A stretch of DNA of 64,000 bases from Streptomyces sp. Go-475 (lineage in GTDB: Bacteria > Actinomycetota > Actinomycetes > Streptomycetales > Streptomycetaceae): contig NZ_CP026121.1 in assembly GCF_003330845.1 (NCBI RefSeq), positions 1,903,501 to 1,967,500 on the forward strand, written 5' to 3'. This document shows positions 18,189 to 26,431 of the stretch, one piece after another. The position numbers and the translations under genes are program-made. The notes beneath the pieces were generated by a model. That model was not told where the DNA came from. It did no database searches and saw only the letters and a list, made by a program, of their open reading frames with translations. The number at the start of each line of letters is the position of its first letter. Position 1 is the stretch's first letter.

Positions 18189-19520
18189 TCAGCCCTGGTA
18201 CGCCTTGGCCGCCGCGGCCTCCAGCTTCGCCGCGGTGCCCTTCGGGTCGGACGGGTCACGCAGGAAGTCCTGGAGGAGCTTCCACTCACCGGCGCCCTTC
18301 GTGCCGCCGAAGGCCGCGGGGGCCTGGTCGGACATGTCGAAGCGGACCGAATCGCCCGCCTCCACCAGCGACTTGGCGGTGGCGCGGGTGACGTCGTCGC
18401 CGTAGGACGCGAGGTCGAGCTTCTTGTTCGGGGAGAGGAAGCCGCCGGCCTCGGCCCACACCGCGGAGGCCTCCGGGGTGGCCAGGAACTCCAGGAGGGC
18501 CTGGGCGGCCTTCTGGTTCTTGCCGTCCTTGAGGACGACGGCGGCGTCACCGCCGCTGACGACCGGGGCCTCGCCGCCGCCGACCGCCGGGAACGGGAAG
18601 AAGTTCGCGTCCTCGCCGACCTTCTTGCCGAACTGGTCCTTGGCGACACCGGCGACGAAGTCGCCCTCGTAGACCATGCCGGCCTCGGGCTCCGGCCCGA
18701 ACACCTTCTCCACCGAGCCGGGGAAGTCGGTGTTCAGGGCGCCCTTCTGGCCGCCGGCGATGAGCTGCTTGTCCTTGAAGAGCTTGCCGAGGGTGGTGAG
18801 GGCGTCGACGACGGACGCATCGGTCCACTTGAGCTTGTGCGCGGCGAGGGCGTCGTACTTCTCCGGTCCGGCCTGGGAGAGGTAGACGTTCTCGAACCAG
18901 TCCGTGAGGGTCCAGCCGTCCTGACCGGCGACGGAGAACGCGGCGAGCCCGGAGTCGGAGACGGTCCGCCCGGCCTTGAGCATCTCGTCGTAGGTCTTCG
19001 GGGGCTTCACGCCGGCCTGGGCGAGGGCGTCGGGGCTGTACCAGACGGTCGACTTGTGGGCGGCCTTGAAGTACAGGCCGTACAGGGTGCCGTCGACGCT
19101 GCCGTACTCCTTCCACACGGGGGCGTAGCCCGCGTCGACGGCCTGCTCGGTCTTCTTCGACAGCGGCTTGAGCCAGCCCTTCTGCGCGAACTGCTTGAGC
19201 ACGCCGACCTGCGGGACCATCACGACGTCGGGGGCGTTGCCGCCCTCGATCTTGCTGCCGACGACGGTGGAGACGTTGTCGCCGGTGGAGGTGAACTGCG
19301 TCTTGGCGCCGGTCTTCTCGGTGAAGGCGTCCAGCACCTTCTGGAAGTTCTTCTGCTCGGTGCCGGACCAGACACCGGCCACGGTGACCGTCTGGCCGTC
19401 GAGGGACTTGTCGCCGCCGCCGGCCGCGACGGGGCCGCCGCCGCAGGCGGTCGCGCCGAGCGCCAGTCCGCCAAGGATGCCGGTGCAGCTGGTGAGCAGG
19501 GTGGTACGTCGTCGCATCAT
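18189..19520 (-). CDS. Carbohydrate ABC transporter substrate-binding lipoprotein
   Basis: This is the extracellular sugar-binding lipoprotein of the importer, 443 residues. The N-terminus has MMRRRT, a hydrophobic stretch, and a lipobox-like LGATAC with the lipidated cysteine near residue 25. The rest is a CUT1-type binding protein (GGNAPDVVMVPQVG, YGLYFKAAHKSTVWY, WTLTDWFENVYLSQ). A WTLTDWFEN-type segment and the neighbouring GH13 enzyme point to an alpha-glucoside or oligosaccharide substrate, which is an inference. Two adjacent ATGs (19520 and 19517) compete as start; GAAGGGAC lies upstream. Confidence 0.9.
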   Translation of the reverse strand: MMRRRTTLLTSCTGILGGLALGATACGGGPVAAGGGDKSLDGQTVTVAGVWSGTEQKNFQKVLDAFTEKTGAKTQFTSTGDNVSTVVGSKIEGGNAPDVVMVPQVGVLKQFAQKGWLKPLSKKTEQAVDAGYAPVWKEYGSVDGTLYGLYFKAAHKSTVWYSPDALAQAGVKPPKTYDEMLKAGRTVSDSGLAAFSVAGQDGWTLTDWFENVYLSQAGPEKYDALAAHKLKWTDASVVDALTTLGKLFKDKQLIAGGQKGALNTDFPGSVEKVFGPEPEAGMVYEGDFVAGVAKDQFGKKVGEDANFFPFPAVGGGEAPVVSGGDAAVVLKDGKNQKAAQALLEFLATPEASAVWAEAGGFLSPNKKLDLASYGDDVTRATAKSLVEAGDSVRFDMSDQAPAAFGGTKGAGEWKLLQDFLRDPSDPKGTAAKLEAAAAKAYQG

Positions 19521-19557
19521 CGTTGATGTCCCTTCGGGGAGTTGGCTTGCGGATCGT

Positions 19558-21201
19558 TCAGGAACGGATCCACCAGGCGGTCGTGGAGCCGGAGAGGACT
19601 CCGGGCGGGCAGGGGCCGCTGGTGAGCAGGGGGGAGCCGGGGACCGGGGCGGGGGTGGGGGCGGTGCCGAAGTTGACGGCGCACACCAGGCCGTCGCCCC
19701 GCTCGAAGGCCAGGACCCCCGGCGGGGTGTCCAGCCAGCGCAGCGTGCCCTCGCCCAACTGGGGCAGCGCGGCGCGCAGTTGCAGGCCGTCGCGGTACAG
19801 GTGCCAGAAGGAGCGGGTGTCGGCGAGGGCGCGGTCGGTGGCGTACTCGGCGAAGTACTCCGGCTGCGGCAGCCACGGCTTGGCGCTCTCCACGCCCGGG
19901 GTGAAGCCGAACGGCGAGGCCTGGCCCGACCACGGCAGCGGCACCCGGCAGCCGTCGCGGATGCGGGCCCTGCTGCCGGTGCGGCGGAAGATCGGGTCGG
20001 TGAGCACGTCGTCGGGCAGGTCCACGACCTCGGGCAGACCCAGTTCCTCGCCCTGGTAGATGTAGGCGGCGCCGGGCAGCGCCAGCATGAGCAGGGCGGC
20101 GGCACGGGCGCGGGCGGCGCCCAGGGCTTCCGACGCAGGCCCTGGACCGCTGCGCTCGGTGGCGGGTTCGCCGTAGCGGGTGACGGTGCGGACCTGGTCG
20201 TGGTTGTTGAGGACCCAGGTGACCGTGGAGCCCGTCCCGGCGATGTCGTCCATGGCCTCGGAGATGACCTTGCGGAAGGCGTCCGGGTCCCAGGGCGCGC
20301 TGAGCAGGTCGAAGAAGAAGGCCTGGTGCAGTTCGTCGGGGCGGACGTACTGGGCGTGCTCGCGGGCGGTGGGGACGGAGACCTCGCCGACGAGGAGGCG
20401 GTCGCGGCCGTCGCGCTCGGTGTACTCCTCGCACAGGGAGCGCCAGCGGCGCCACACGTCGTGCACCTCGGGCTGGTTCCAGGCGAGCGGGTTGACCGAG
20501 TCGCGGGTGCGGGCGTCGGCCTCCGGGTCGTCGGAGTCAGGCAGCTGAGGGTGCTTGAAGAGGCCGGCGGCGACGTCGATGCGGAAGCCGTCGATGCCCC
20601 GGTCCAGCCAGAAGCGCAGGATGCGGTCGAACTCGGCGGGGATCTCGGGGTTGCGCCAGTTCCAGTCGGGCTGCTCGGGCGCGAACATGTGCAGGTACCA
20701 CTGGCCGGGCCGCCCGTCGGGCTCGGTGACCCTGCTCCAGGCGGGGCCGCCGAACATGGAGTGCCAGTTGTTGGGCGGCTCGGAGCCGCCGGGGCCGCGG
20801 CCGTCGGCGAAGTGGAAACGGGCCCGGGCGGGGCTGCCGGGCGGGGCGGCGAGCGCCTCGCGGAACCAGGGGTGCTCGCTGGAGCAGTGGTTCGGGACGA
20901 TGTCGAGCAGCACCTTGATGCCGAGCCGCCGCGCGGACCCGACCAGCAGGTCGAACTCACCGAGGTCGCCGAAGAGCGGGTCGACGTCGCAGTAGTCGGC
21001 CACGTCGTAGCCGTGGTCGTGCTGCGGCGAGGGATAGAAGGGGCTCAGCCAGATCCCGTCGACGCCGAGCTTCTTCAGGTACGGCAGCCCGGCCCGGACC
21101 CCGGCGAGATCGCCGATGCCGTCGCCGGTGCTGTCGAGGAAGCTGCGGACGTAGACCTGGTAGATGACCGCGTCCCGCCACCAGTGGTACTTACTCAGCA
21201 T
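19558..21201 (-). CDS. GH13 alpha-glucosidase / oligo-1,6-glucosidase-like enzyme
   Basis: This 547-residue enzyme hydrolyses alpha-glucosidic bonds of short sugars in the cytoplasm; no signal peptide is seen. The four GH13 regions are present: DIVPNH at 100-105, GFRIDV with nucleophile D209, GEV with acid/base E273, and NNHDQ with D335. The QVYVRSFLDSTGDGIGDLAG start is typical of intracellular alpha-glucosidases. The ATG at 21199-21201 has no ribosome site; a candidate operator begins three bases upstream. It lies between two binding-protein genes in a sugar uptake cluster, so it probably digests the imported sugar. Confidence 0.93.
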   Translation of the reverse strand: MLSKYHWWRDAVIYQVYVRSFLDSTGDGIGDLAGVRAGLPYLKKLGVDGIWLSPFYPSPQHDHGYDVADYCDVDPLFGDLGEFDLLVGSARRLGIKVLLDIVPNHCSSEHPWFREALAAPPGSPARARFHFADGRGPGGSEPPNNWHSMFGGPAWSRVTEPDGRPGQWYLHMFAPEQPDWNWRNPEIPAEFDRILRFWLDRGIDGFRIDVAAGLFKHPQLPDSDDPEADARTRDSVNPLAWNQPEVHDVWRRWRSLCEEYTERDGRDRLLVGEVSVPTAREHAQYVRPDELHQAFFFDLLSAPWDPDAFRKVISEAMDDIAGTGSTVTWVLNNHDQVRTVTRYGEPATERSGPGPASEALGAARARAAALLMLALPGAAYIYQGEELGLPEVVDLPDDVLTDPIFRRTGSRARIRDGCRVPLPWSGQASPFGFTPGVESAKPWLPQPEYFAEYATDRALADTRSFWHLYRDGLQLRAALPQLGEGTLRWLDTPPGVLAFERGDGLVCAVNFGTAPTPAPVPGSPLLTSGPCPPGVLSGSTTAWWIRS

Positions 21202-21203
21202 GC

Positions 21204-21218
21204 ATGCATGTTAGGTAG
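21204..21218 (-). promoter_or_regulatory. Candidate operator, site B (CTACCTAACATGCAT)
   Basis: On the minus strand CTACCTAACATGCAT matches the pattern nTACCTAACAkGyAn also seen at 21322-21336 and 22664-22678. It begins three bases upstream of the alpha-glucosidase start codon, where a bound repressor would block transcription or initiation. Confidence 0.5.
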
Positions 21219-21321
21219 CGGCGTCAGAAGGGTGTCAACGAAAAGAACAGAAGTGACCGGCCGGTTGGCGCGACAAACAGGGACTTACTCGGACACACCG
21301 AAGCCAGTTGAGATGCCCTCG

Positions 21322-21336
21322 TTACCTAACATGTAA
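21322..21336 (+). promoter_or_regulatory. Candidate operator, site C (TTACCTAACATGTAA)
   Basis: TTACCTAACATGTAA carries the inverted ends TTAC and GTAA and shares the TACCTAACA core with sites A and B. It directly adjoins the stop codon of the upstream binding-protein gene, 118 bases from site B, so the pair flanks the probable alpha-glucosidase promoter. Confidence 0.5.
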
Positions 21337-22608
21337 CTAGCGGCTGGAGATGGCCGCCAGTTCGCGCGCCAGTCGCCGCACCGCCGCCTCGGGCGTCTGC
21401 CGCCCGGCCATCGCGTCGTGCACGACCGCCTGCACGACCAGGCTGACCTGGCCGTAGTGCGGGCTCTTGGGACGCGGCTCGGCCGCGAGCACGCTCGCGC
21501 GCAGGGTCGGCAGGTAGGGGAACCTGCGGATGAGCGCGGGGTCCGTGTAGAGGTCGGCCCGCACGGGTGGCAGCGCGCCGCGCGTGAGGACCTGGCGCTG
21601 GACGGGCTCACCGGTGAGGTACGCGATCAGGCGCGCGGCGGAATCAGGGTGCCGGGCGTGTGTGCTGACGGCCAGGTTGGAGCCGCCCAGGACGCTCGTC
21701 CCCGGCCCGTCGGGACCGGGCAGGGGTACGGCGCCGACCTTCCCGGCGACCCGGGAGCCCGGGGCGGAGGCGCCGACGTAGGCGTACGGCCAGTTCCGCA
21801 GGAAGAGCAGCCGGCCGTCCTGGAAGGCCTGCTTGGACTCCTCCTCCTTGTACGTCAGCGCCTCTCTCGGGATCCAGCCCTCGCGCACCCCGCGCGCCAG
21901 GAAACCGATGCCCTCGCGGGCCGCCGCCGAGTCGACCGTGACGCGCTCGCCCTCGTCGCCGAGGATCGACCCGCCCGCCGAGTAGACGGCCTCGGCCGCG
22001 TTGACGGTGAGGCCTTCGTAGGGCAGGAACTGCCCGGCGTACCCGTCGAGACCGTGCTTCGGGGCGATGGTCTTCGCGTACCGTTCCAGCTCCGCCCAGG
22101 TGCGCGGCGGCTCGACGCCCTCCTCCTCCAGGACGTCCTTGCGGTACAGGAGCAGTCCGGCGTTGGTGACGTACGGGACGGCGTAGAGCTGTCCGTCGTA
22201 GGTCGCCGTGTCCACGACCGGCGGGAGGAAGGTCTTCAGCGGGAAGCGGTCGCGCGGCAGGGGCCGGATCCAGCCGGCGGCGGCGAACTCCGAGGTCCAG
22301 TTGACGTCGATGTTGAGCACGTCGAACCGGCTGCGGTCGCCGTCGCGGAGATCGGTGGCCATCTGCGCCCTGGTCTCGTCGGCCGAGTCGGGCAGTTCGA
22401 CCAGCGTGACCTTCTCGCCGGGGTGGGTGCGGTTCCAGCCCTCCAGCAGGGGGCCGAGATAGCCGGTGAGGTCCCCGGCGGTGGCCAGGGTGAGCGGCCC
22501 GCGACCGCCCTCCGACGGCTCCCCGGCCTGCGCTCCGGCGGCGATGTAACCGGTCAGGACCACGACGAGAACGAGGAGGCCCCTACCGGCGGCATGGATC
22601 CACCGCAT
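21337..22608 (-). CDS. Second carbohydrate ABC transporter substrate-binding protein (no lipobox)
   Basis: This 423-residue protein is a CUT1-type solute-binding protein (LTLATAGDLTGYLGPLLEGWN; LYAVPYVTNAGLLLYRKDVLEEEG; EESKQAFQDGRLLFLRNWPYAYVG). The N-terminus has a hydrophobic signal from about 9 to 27 ending AGAQAGEP. It contains no cysteine for lipid attachment, so it is either released or held by an uncleaved helix. That is odd for a Gram-positive binding protein. The ATG at 22606-22608 follows GGAGGAA. It is the first gene of the sugar cluster; a palindrome lies 56 bases upstream. A trehalose/maltose LpqY-like role is possible. Confidence 0.85.
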   Translation of the reverse strand: MRWIHAAGRGLLVLVVVLTGYIAAGAQAGEPSEGGRGPLTLATAGDLTGYLGPLLEGWNRTHPGEKVTLVELPDSADETRAQMATDLRDGDRSRFDVLNIDVNWTSEFAAAGWIRPLPRDRFPLKTFLPPVVDTATYDGQLYAVPYVTNAGLLLYRKDVLEEEGVEPPRTWAELERYAKTIAPKHGLDGYAGQFLPYEGLTVNAAEAVYSAGGSILGDEGERVTVDSAAAREGIGFLARGVREGWIPREALTYKEEESKQAFQDGRLLFLRNWPYAYVGASAPGSRVAGKVGAVPLPGPDGPGTSVLGGSNLAVSTHARHPDSAARLIAYLTGEPVQRQVLTRGALPPVRADLYTDPALIRRFPYLPTLRASVLAAEPRPKSPHYGQVSLVVQAVVHDAMAGRQTPEAAVRRLARELAAISSR

Positions 22609-22663
22609 AGGTTCCTCCCTGTACACCGGCGACGGGCACCCTTGCCCGGAACAGAGGCCATGT

Positions 22664-22678
22664 ATACCTGTTAGGTAT
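22664..22678. promoter_or_regulatory. Candidate operator, site A (ATACCT-N3-AGGTAT)
   Basis: ATACCTGTTAGGTAT is a perfect inverted repeat with a three-base centre, between the divergent binding-protein and padR genes. It shares the TACCTAACA core with two sites before the alpha-glucosidase. It may serve the sugar cluster, the PadR gene or both. Confidence 0.5.
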
Positions 22679-22729
22679 GGGCGATACTAGGGCCTGGAGC
22701 ACATTGGACCGGACAGGAGGACTGCACGC

Positions 22730-23245
22730 GTGCGCCTGCCCCTCCTGGCACTCCTCGCCCGCGGACCCGCCCACGGCTACGAGCTCAAGCAGGACCTTGA
22801 GCAACTGCTGGGCTCCGCGTACCCTCAGCCGAACGTCGGCCAGATCTATGTGACCCTCGGCCGCCTCGAGAAGTCGGGACTGATCGAGGGCGAGGACGTG
22901 GCGCAGTCCAGCCGGCCCAACAAGAAGGTCTACCACCTCACCGACGCCGGGCGGGAGGCGCTGCGCGCCTGGTTCGAGGAGCCCGAGGACGAGCCGCGGG
23001 TTCGGGACGAGTTCTTCATGAAGCTGGCGCTCGCCCCGCAGACCGGCCTCGCCGACCAGATCTCCCTGATCAACCAGCAGCGGCGCCAGTACCTGAACAC
23101 GATGCGGCAGCTGTCGAAGCTGGCCGCCGCCGAAGACCGCGACAACCGCATCGCCCATCTGCTGATCGAGGGCGCGATGCTGCACCTGCAGGCCGACCTC
23201 GACTGGCTGGAGCGGTGCCAGGAAGAGCTGGAGGAGCTGGAGTGA
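22730..23245 (+). CDS. PadR-family transcriptional regulator
   Basis: This 171-residue PadR-type winged-helix regulator has the N-terminal DNA-binding domain (LPLLALLARGPAHGYELKQDL, GQIYVTLGRLEKSGLIE, VYHLTDAGREALRAWF) and a C-terminal helical dimerisation part rich in Glu and Leu. GTG 22730 follows AGGAGG at a good distance. Its stop overlaps the ABC ATPase start as GTGA, so it probably represses this transporter operon in answer to a ligand exported by it. It is divergent from the sugar binding-protein gene and shares its promoter region, including the ATACCT palindrome. Confidence 0.92.
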   Translation: MRLPLLALLARGPAHGYELKQDLEQLLGSAYPQPNVGQIYVTLGRLEKSGLIEGEDVAQSSRPNKKVYHLTDAGREALRAWFEEPEDEPRVRDEFFMKLALAPQTGLADQISLINQQRRQYLNTMRQLSKLAAAEDRDNRIAHLLIEGAMLHLQADLDWLERCQEELEELE

Positions 23246-23997
23246 GCGACGACCGTCCCGCTCCTGTGCTGCGCGCCGAGGGGCTGGTGAAGACCCACCA
23301 CGGCGAGGGCGCGCCCGCCCATGCCGTGCGCGGGGTCGACCTGTGCGTCCGGCAGGGCGAGTTCGTGGCGATCACCGGCCCGTCCGGCGCCGGCAAGTCG
23401 ACGCTGCTGCACCTGCTCGGCGGGCTCCAGCGGCCGGACGCGGGCAGCATCTGGCTCGACGGCGAGTGCACCGACGCGTACAGCGAGGCCCGCTGGGCGG
23501 TGGAGCGCAGGAAGCGGATCGGGATCGTCTTCCAGTTCTTCAACCTCGTGTCGAACCTGTCCGTCGCGGACAACGTGGAGCTGCCCGCCCTGCTCGCCGG
23601 GGTCCCGCCGAAGCAGGCCCGGGCCGAGCGGGAGCAGCTCCTGGCCGAGCTGGGCCTGACCGGCAAGGAGCGAAGCATGCCGGGCGAGCTGTCCGGCGGC
23701 GAGCAGCAGCGCGTGGCCCTCGCCCGGGCGCTGGTCAACCATCCGCCGCTGCTGCTGGCCGACGAGCCCGCGGGCAGCCTCGACAGCAAGGGCACCCGCG
23801 AGGTGATGCGGCTGCTGTCCCGCTTCCACCAGCGCGGCCAGACGATCCTCCTGGTCACGCACGACGCCCGGCTGGCGAGCGCCGCGGACCGGGTGATCAG
23901 CTTCTTCGACGGCCGCATCGCCGACGACGCGACCCTCGACGGCGGCACCCCGCCGCGCCGGGCCGGCATATCCGGCGTGCTGGAGCTGAAGGACTGA
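23242..23997 (+). CDS. ABC transporter ATP-binding protein, MacB/LolD type
   Basis: This 251-residue ATPase belongs to the group paired with FtsX-type permeases. Walker A is GPSGAGKS at 46-53, the signature LSGGE at 150-154 and Walker B LLLADEPAGSLD near 170. The GTG at 23242 overlaps the padR stop; an in-frame ATG at 23215 would lie inside padR. The next gene supplies the permease. These systems usually export peptides, drugs or lipids or move signals; the substrate is unknown. Confidence 0.92.
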   Translation: MSDDRPAPVLRAEGLVKTHHGEGAPAHAVRGVDLCVRQGEFVAITGPSGAGKSTLLHLLGGLQRPDAGSIWLDGECTDAYSEARWAVERRKRIGIVFQFFNLVSNLSVADNVELPALLAGVPPKQARAEREQLLAELGLTGKERSMPGELSGGEQQRVALARALVNHPPLLLADEPAGSLDSKGTREVMRLLSRFHQRGQTILLVTHDARLASAADRVISFFDGRIADDATLDGGTPPRRAGISGVLELKD

Positions 23998-24045
23998 GAT
24001 GCGCGTGTACGACGTGTACGACGATCCCCGGAAGGGCTGACCCGT

Positions 24046-26328
24046 ATGCGAGCCACCCTGCGCTGGGCCCACTCCGATCTGCGCACGCACCGCGGCGAGG
24101 CGCTGTTCCTCGTCCTCGCCACCGCGGGCATCGTCGCCTCCCTGCTGCTGGCCACGGCCCTGTTCGGGTACGCGACCAACCCCTGGCAGCGCGTCTTCAC
24201 GCAGTCGCACGGCGCCCACGTGTGGCTGCACACCGACACGGCCGCCGACACCGGCAGGCTGGCGGAGCTGGACGGCGTCGACGCCGTCGCCGGCCCCTAC
24301 CCCACCGCCGCCACCACCGTCTCCGCACGCGGCAGCCGCGCCTCCGTCGAACTGCGCGGCACCCCGGAGCGGCCCTCCGTCGGCCGCCCGCCGATCGTCT
24401 CCGGGCACTGGCTGGACCCCGCGACCCCGAACGGCGTGGTCCTGGAGAGCCGCCTCGCCCGCGCCCTGCTCGCCGAGCCCGGCGACACCCTCACCGTGCC
24501 CGGCACCGCCCGAACACTGACCGTCGTCGGCCTCGCCGACAGCGCCGAGCCGCGCTACCGGCCCGGTGAGCAGCCAGGACTGGTGTGGGCGCTGCCGTCG
24601 GCCGTGCCGGACCCCGGCGGCCAGGTGATCGGGCTGCGGCTGACGGACCCGGGCGACACGTCCTACGCCGTCCAGCGGGCCGTGACGGTGCTGGGTGCCG
24701 GGGCGATCGGCGAGGTGTCGACGTGGCAGCAGGCCCGGGCCGAGGCGCAGGGCGACAACCGGCTGCTCGGGCAGGTGCTCGGCCTGTTCGGGCTGGGCGC
24801 GCTGGTCGCCGCCGGACTCGCCGTGCACGGGGCCATCGGCACCCGTATCCGCGGCCACCTGCGGGATCTCTCCGTGCTGAAGGCGATCGGCTTCACCCCC
24901 GGCCAAGTGGTCCGCATCTTCCTGCTCCAGCACCTCGCCTACGCGCTCCTCGGCGCCGTGGCCGCCGCCGCGCTCGCCGAGGCCCTCGGCAGCCGGATCC
25001 CGGGGCGGCTCGGGGACGCGGTCGGGGTGTGGCAGGGGCTGCCCGGGCACACCGTGGCGCTGCTCGTGATCCCGGTGGGCGCGGTGCTGTTCATCGGCGC
25101 GACCACCGGGCTGGCCGCCTGGCGTGCCGGGCGCGTGCCGCCGGTTCCGGTGCCGAGGCCCGCCGCGACACCGGGCGGGCGGCTGTCCGGCGTGGCCCGC
25201 CGGGCGCTCGGCATGCGGATCCCGCCCGCGCTGGTGCTGGGCTGGCACAAGGCGTTCACCCGGCGTCCCCGCTCCCTGGCCACGGTCGCCCGGCTCACGC
25301 TGCCGCTGCTGCTGATCGTCGTGGCGATGAGCGCCTGGACCACCCTCGACCGCTTCCACAGCAAGCCCGAGCGGATCGGACTGCCCACCACGCTCAGCGT
25401 CCGCGCCGACACCGGCCTCACCGACCGGCAGGCCCGCACCCTGCTGGAACGCGACCCGCAGGTGGCCGACGCCTACCCGGGCGTCGAGACGGCCGCCCTG
25501 GTCCCCGGCCAGACCGCGACCATCGCCCTGCGCGGCCTCGGCACCCACCAGGACCCCTACCCGTACACCCTCGCCGAGGGCCGCCCCGCCCGCGGCGCCG
25601 ACGAGGCCGTGGCCGGGCAGGGGCTGCTCGACCTGCTGGACGTGCGCGTCGGCGACTGGGTGCGGATGACCGTCGGCGATCAGCCGCAGATCCTGCACAT
25701 CGTGGGCCGCAGCATCGAGCCGGAGAACGCCGGCCGGGTCATCTCCACCTCCCTCGACACCCTCCGCGCCAACGACCCCGGGCTCCGTCCGACCCTCTAC
25801 GAACTGCGCCTCGAGGCCGGTGCCGACCCGCGGGAGGTCGCCGACCGGCTCGCCACGGCCGGACGCGGCCACCTGGACGTGCACACCGTGACCAACCCCG
25901 CCGACGGGCTCTCCCCGCTGCGCGCCGTCGTCGCCGGACTGATCGCCGTCCTGGCGCTGATCGGCCTCATCGAACTGCTGACCGCGATCGGCGGCACCGT
26001 CCGCGAGAGCGAACGGGACCTGCTCGCGCTGAAGGCCATCGGCCTGTCGCCCCGGCAGATCACGGCGATCACCGTCACGGCCACCGGCCTCACCGCTCTC
26101 GCGGCCGTGCTCGCCGCCACCGCCCTGGGCCTTCCGCTGGCGTACTGGCTGATCGACGCCCAGGGCAGCTCCAGCGGCATCGGCGCCGGCATCGCCCAGG
26201 GCCCGTCCGCCCCGCTCATGCTGCTGCTCGGGGCGGCGGCGGTGCTCTGCGCGGCGGCCCTGGCCGCCGTACCCGCCGCCCGGGCGGCACGCCGACGGCT
26301 GGCGGACACGCTGAGCGCGGTGGCCTGA
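24046..26328 (+). CDS. FtsX-like ABC permease
   Basis: This 760-residue permease has two FtsX domains. A membrane segment lies near 20-40, and groups of three follow near 245-370 and 620-750, separated by two large extracytoplasmic regions. Typical features are HLRDLSVLKAIGFTPGQVVRIF in the first half and ERDLLALKAIGLSPRQITAI in the second. It works with the ATPase encoded 48 bases upstream and is presumably regulated by the PadR protein. The ATG at 24046 has GGAAGGG upstream. Confidence 0.92.
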   Translation: MRATLRWAHSDLRTHRGEALFLVLATAGIVASLLLATALFGYATNPWQRVFTQSHGAHVWLHTDTAADTGRLAELDGVDAVAGPYPTAATTVSARGSRASVELRGTPERPSVGRPPIVSGHWLDPATPNGVVLESRLARALLAEPGDTLTVPGTARTLTVVGLADSAEPRYRPGEQPGLVWALPSAVPDPGGQVIGLRLTDPGDTSYAVQRAVTVLGAGAIGEVSTWQQARAEAQGDNRLLGQVLGLFGLGALVAAGLAVHGAIGTRIRGHLRDLSVLKAIGFTPGQVVRIFLLQHLAYALLGAVAAAALAEALGSRIPGRLGDAVGVWQGLPGHTVALLVIPVGAVLFIGATTGLAAWRAGRVPPVPVPRPAATPGGRLSGVARRALGMRIPPALVLGWHKAFTRRPRSLATVARLTLPLLLIVVAMSAWTTLDRFHSKPERIGLPTTLSVRADTGLTDRQARTLLERDPQVADAYPGVETAALVPGQTATIALRGLGTHQDPYPYTLAEGRPARGADEAVAGQGLLDLLDVRVGDWVRMTVGDQPQILHIVGRSIEPENAGRVISTSLDTLRANDPGLRPTLYELRLEAGADPREVADRLATAGRGHLDVHTVTNPADGLSPLRAVVAGLIAVLALIGLIELLTAIGGTVRESERDLLALKAIGLSPRQITAITVTATGLTALAAVLAATALGLPLAYWLIDAQGSSSGIGAGIAQGPSAPLMLLLGAAAVLCAAALAAVPAARAARRRLADTLSAVA

Positions 26329-26376
26329 CGGGCGGGAAACGAACGCGGCGCCTCGCGCCTGTCAGCCTCCCGCCCG
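26329..26376. terminator. Inverted repeat between convergent genes
   Basis: CGGGCGGGA at 26329-26337 is exactly complementary to TCCCGCCCG at 26368-26376, with a GC-rich region between. It lies just after the FtsX-type gene and before the pgi stop on the other strand, so it may end both transcripts. The loop is long, so the call is tentative. Confidence 0.4.
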
Positions 26377-26431
26377 GCGGCTTCTTGACCGGCGGCCTCA
26401 ACCGTCCGGCGGTCTCGCACCCCGCGGCTCG

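Noticed and set aside
17514..19526. 670-codon plus frame opposite the sugar binding protein and permease
   Set aside because: Antisense artefact; the minus-strand genes have clear signal peptide, lipobox and permease motifs.
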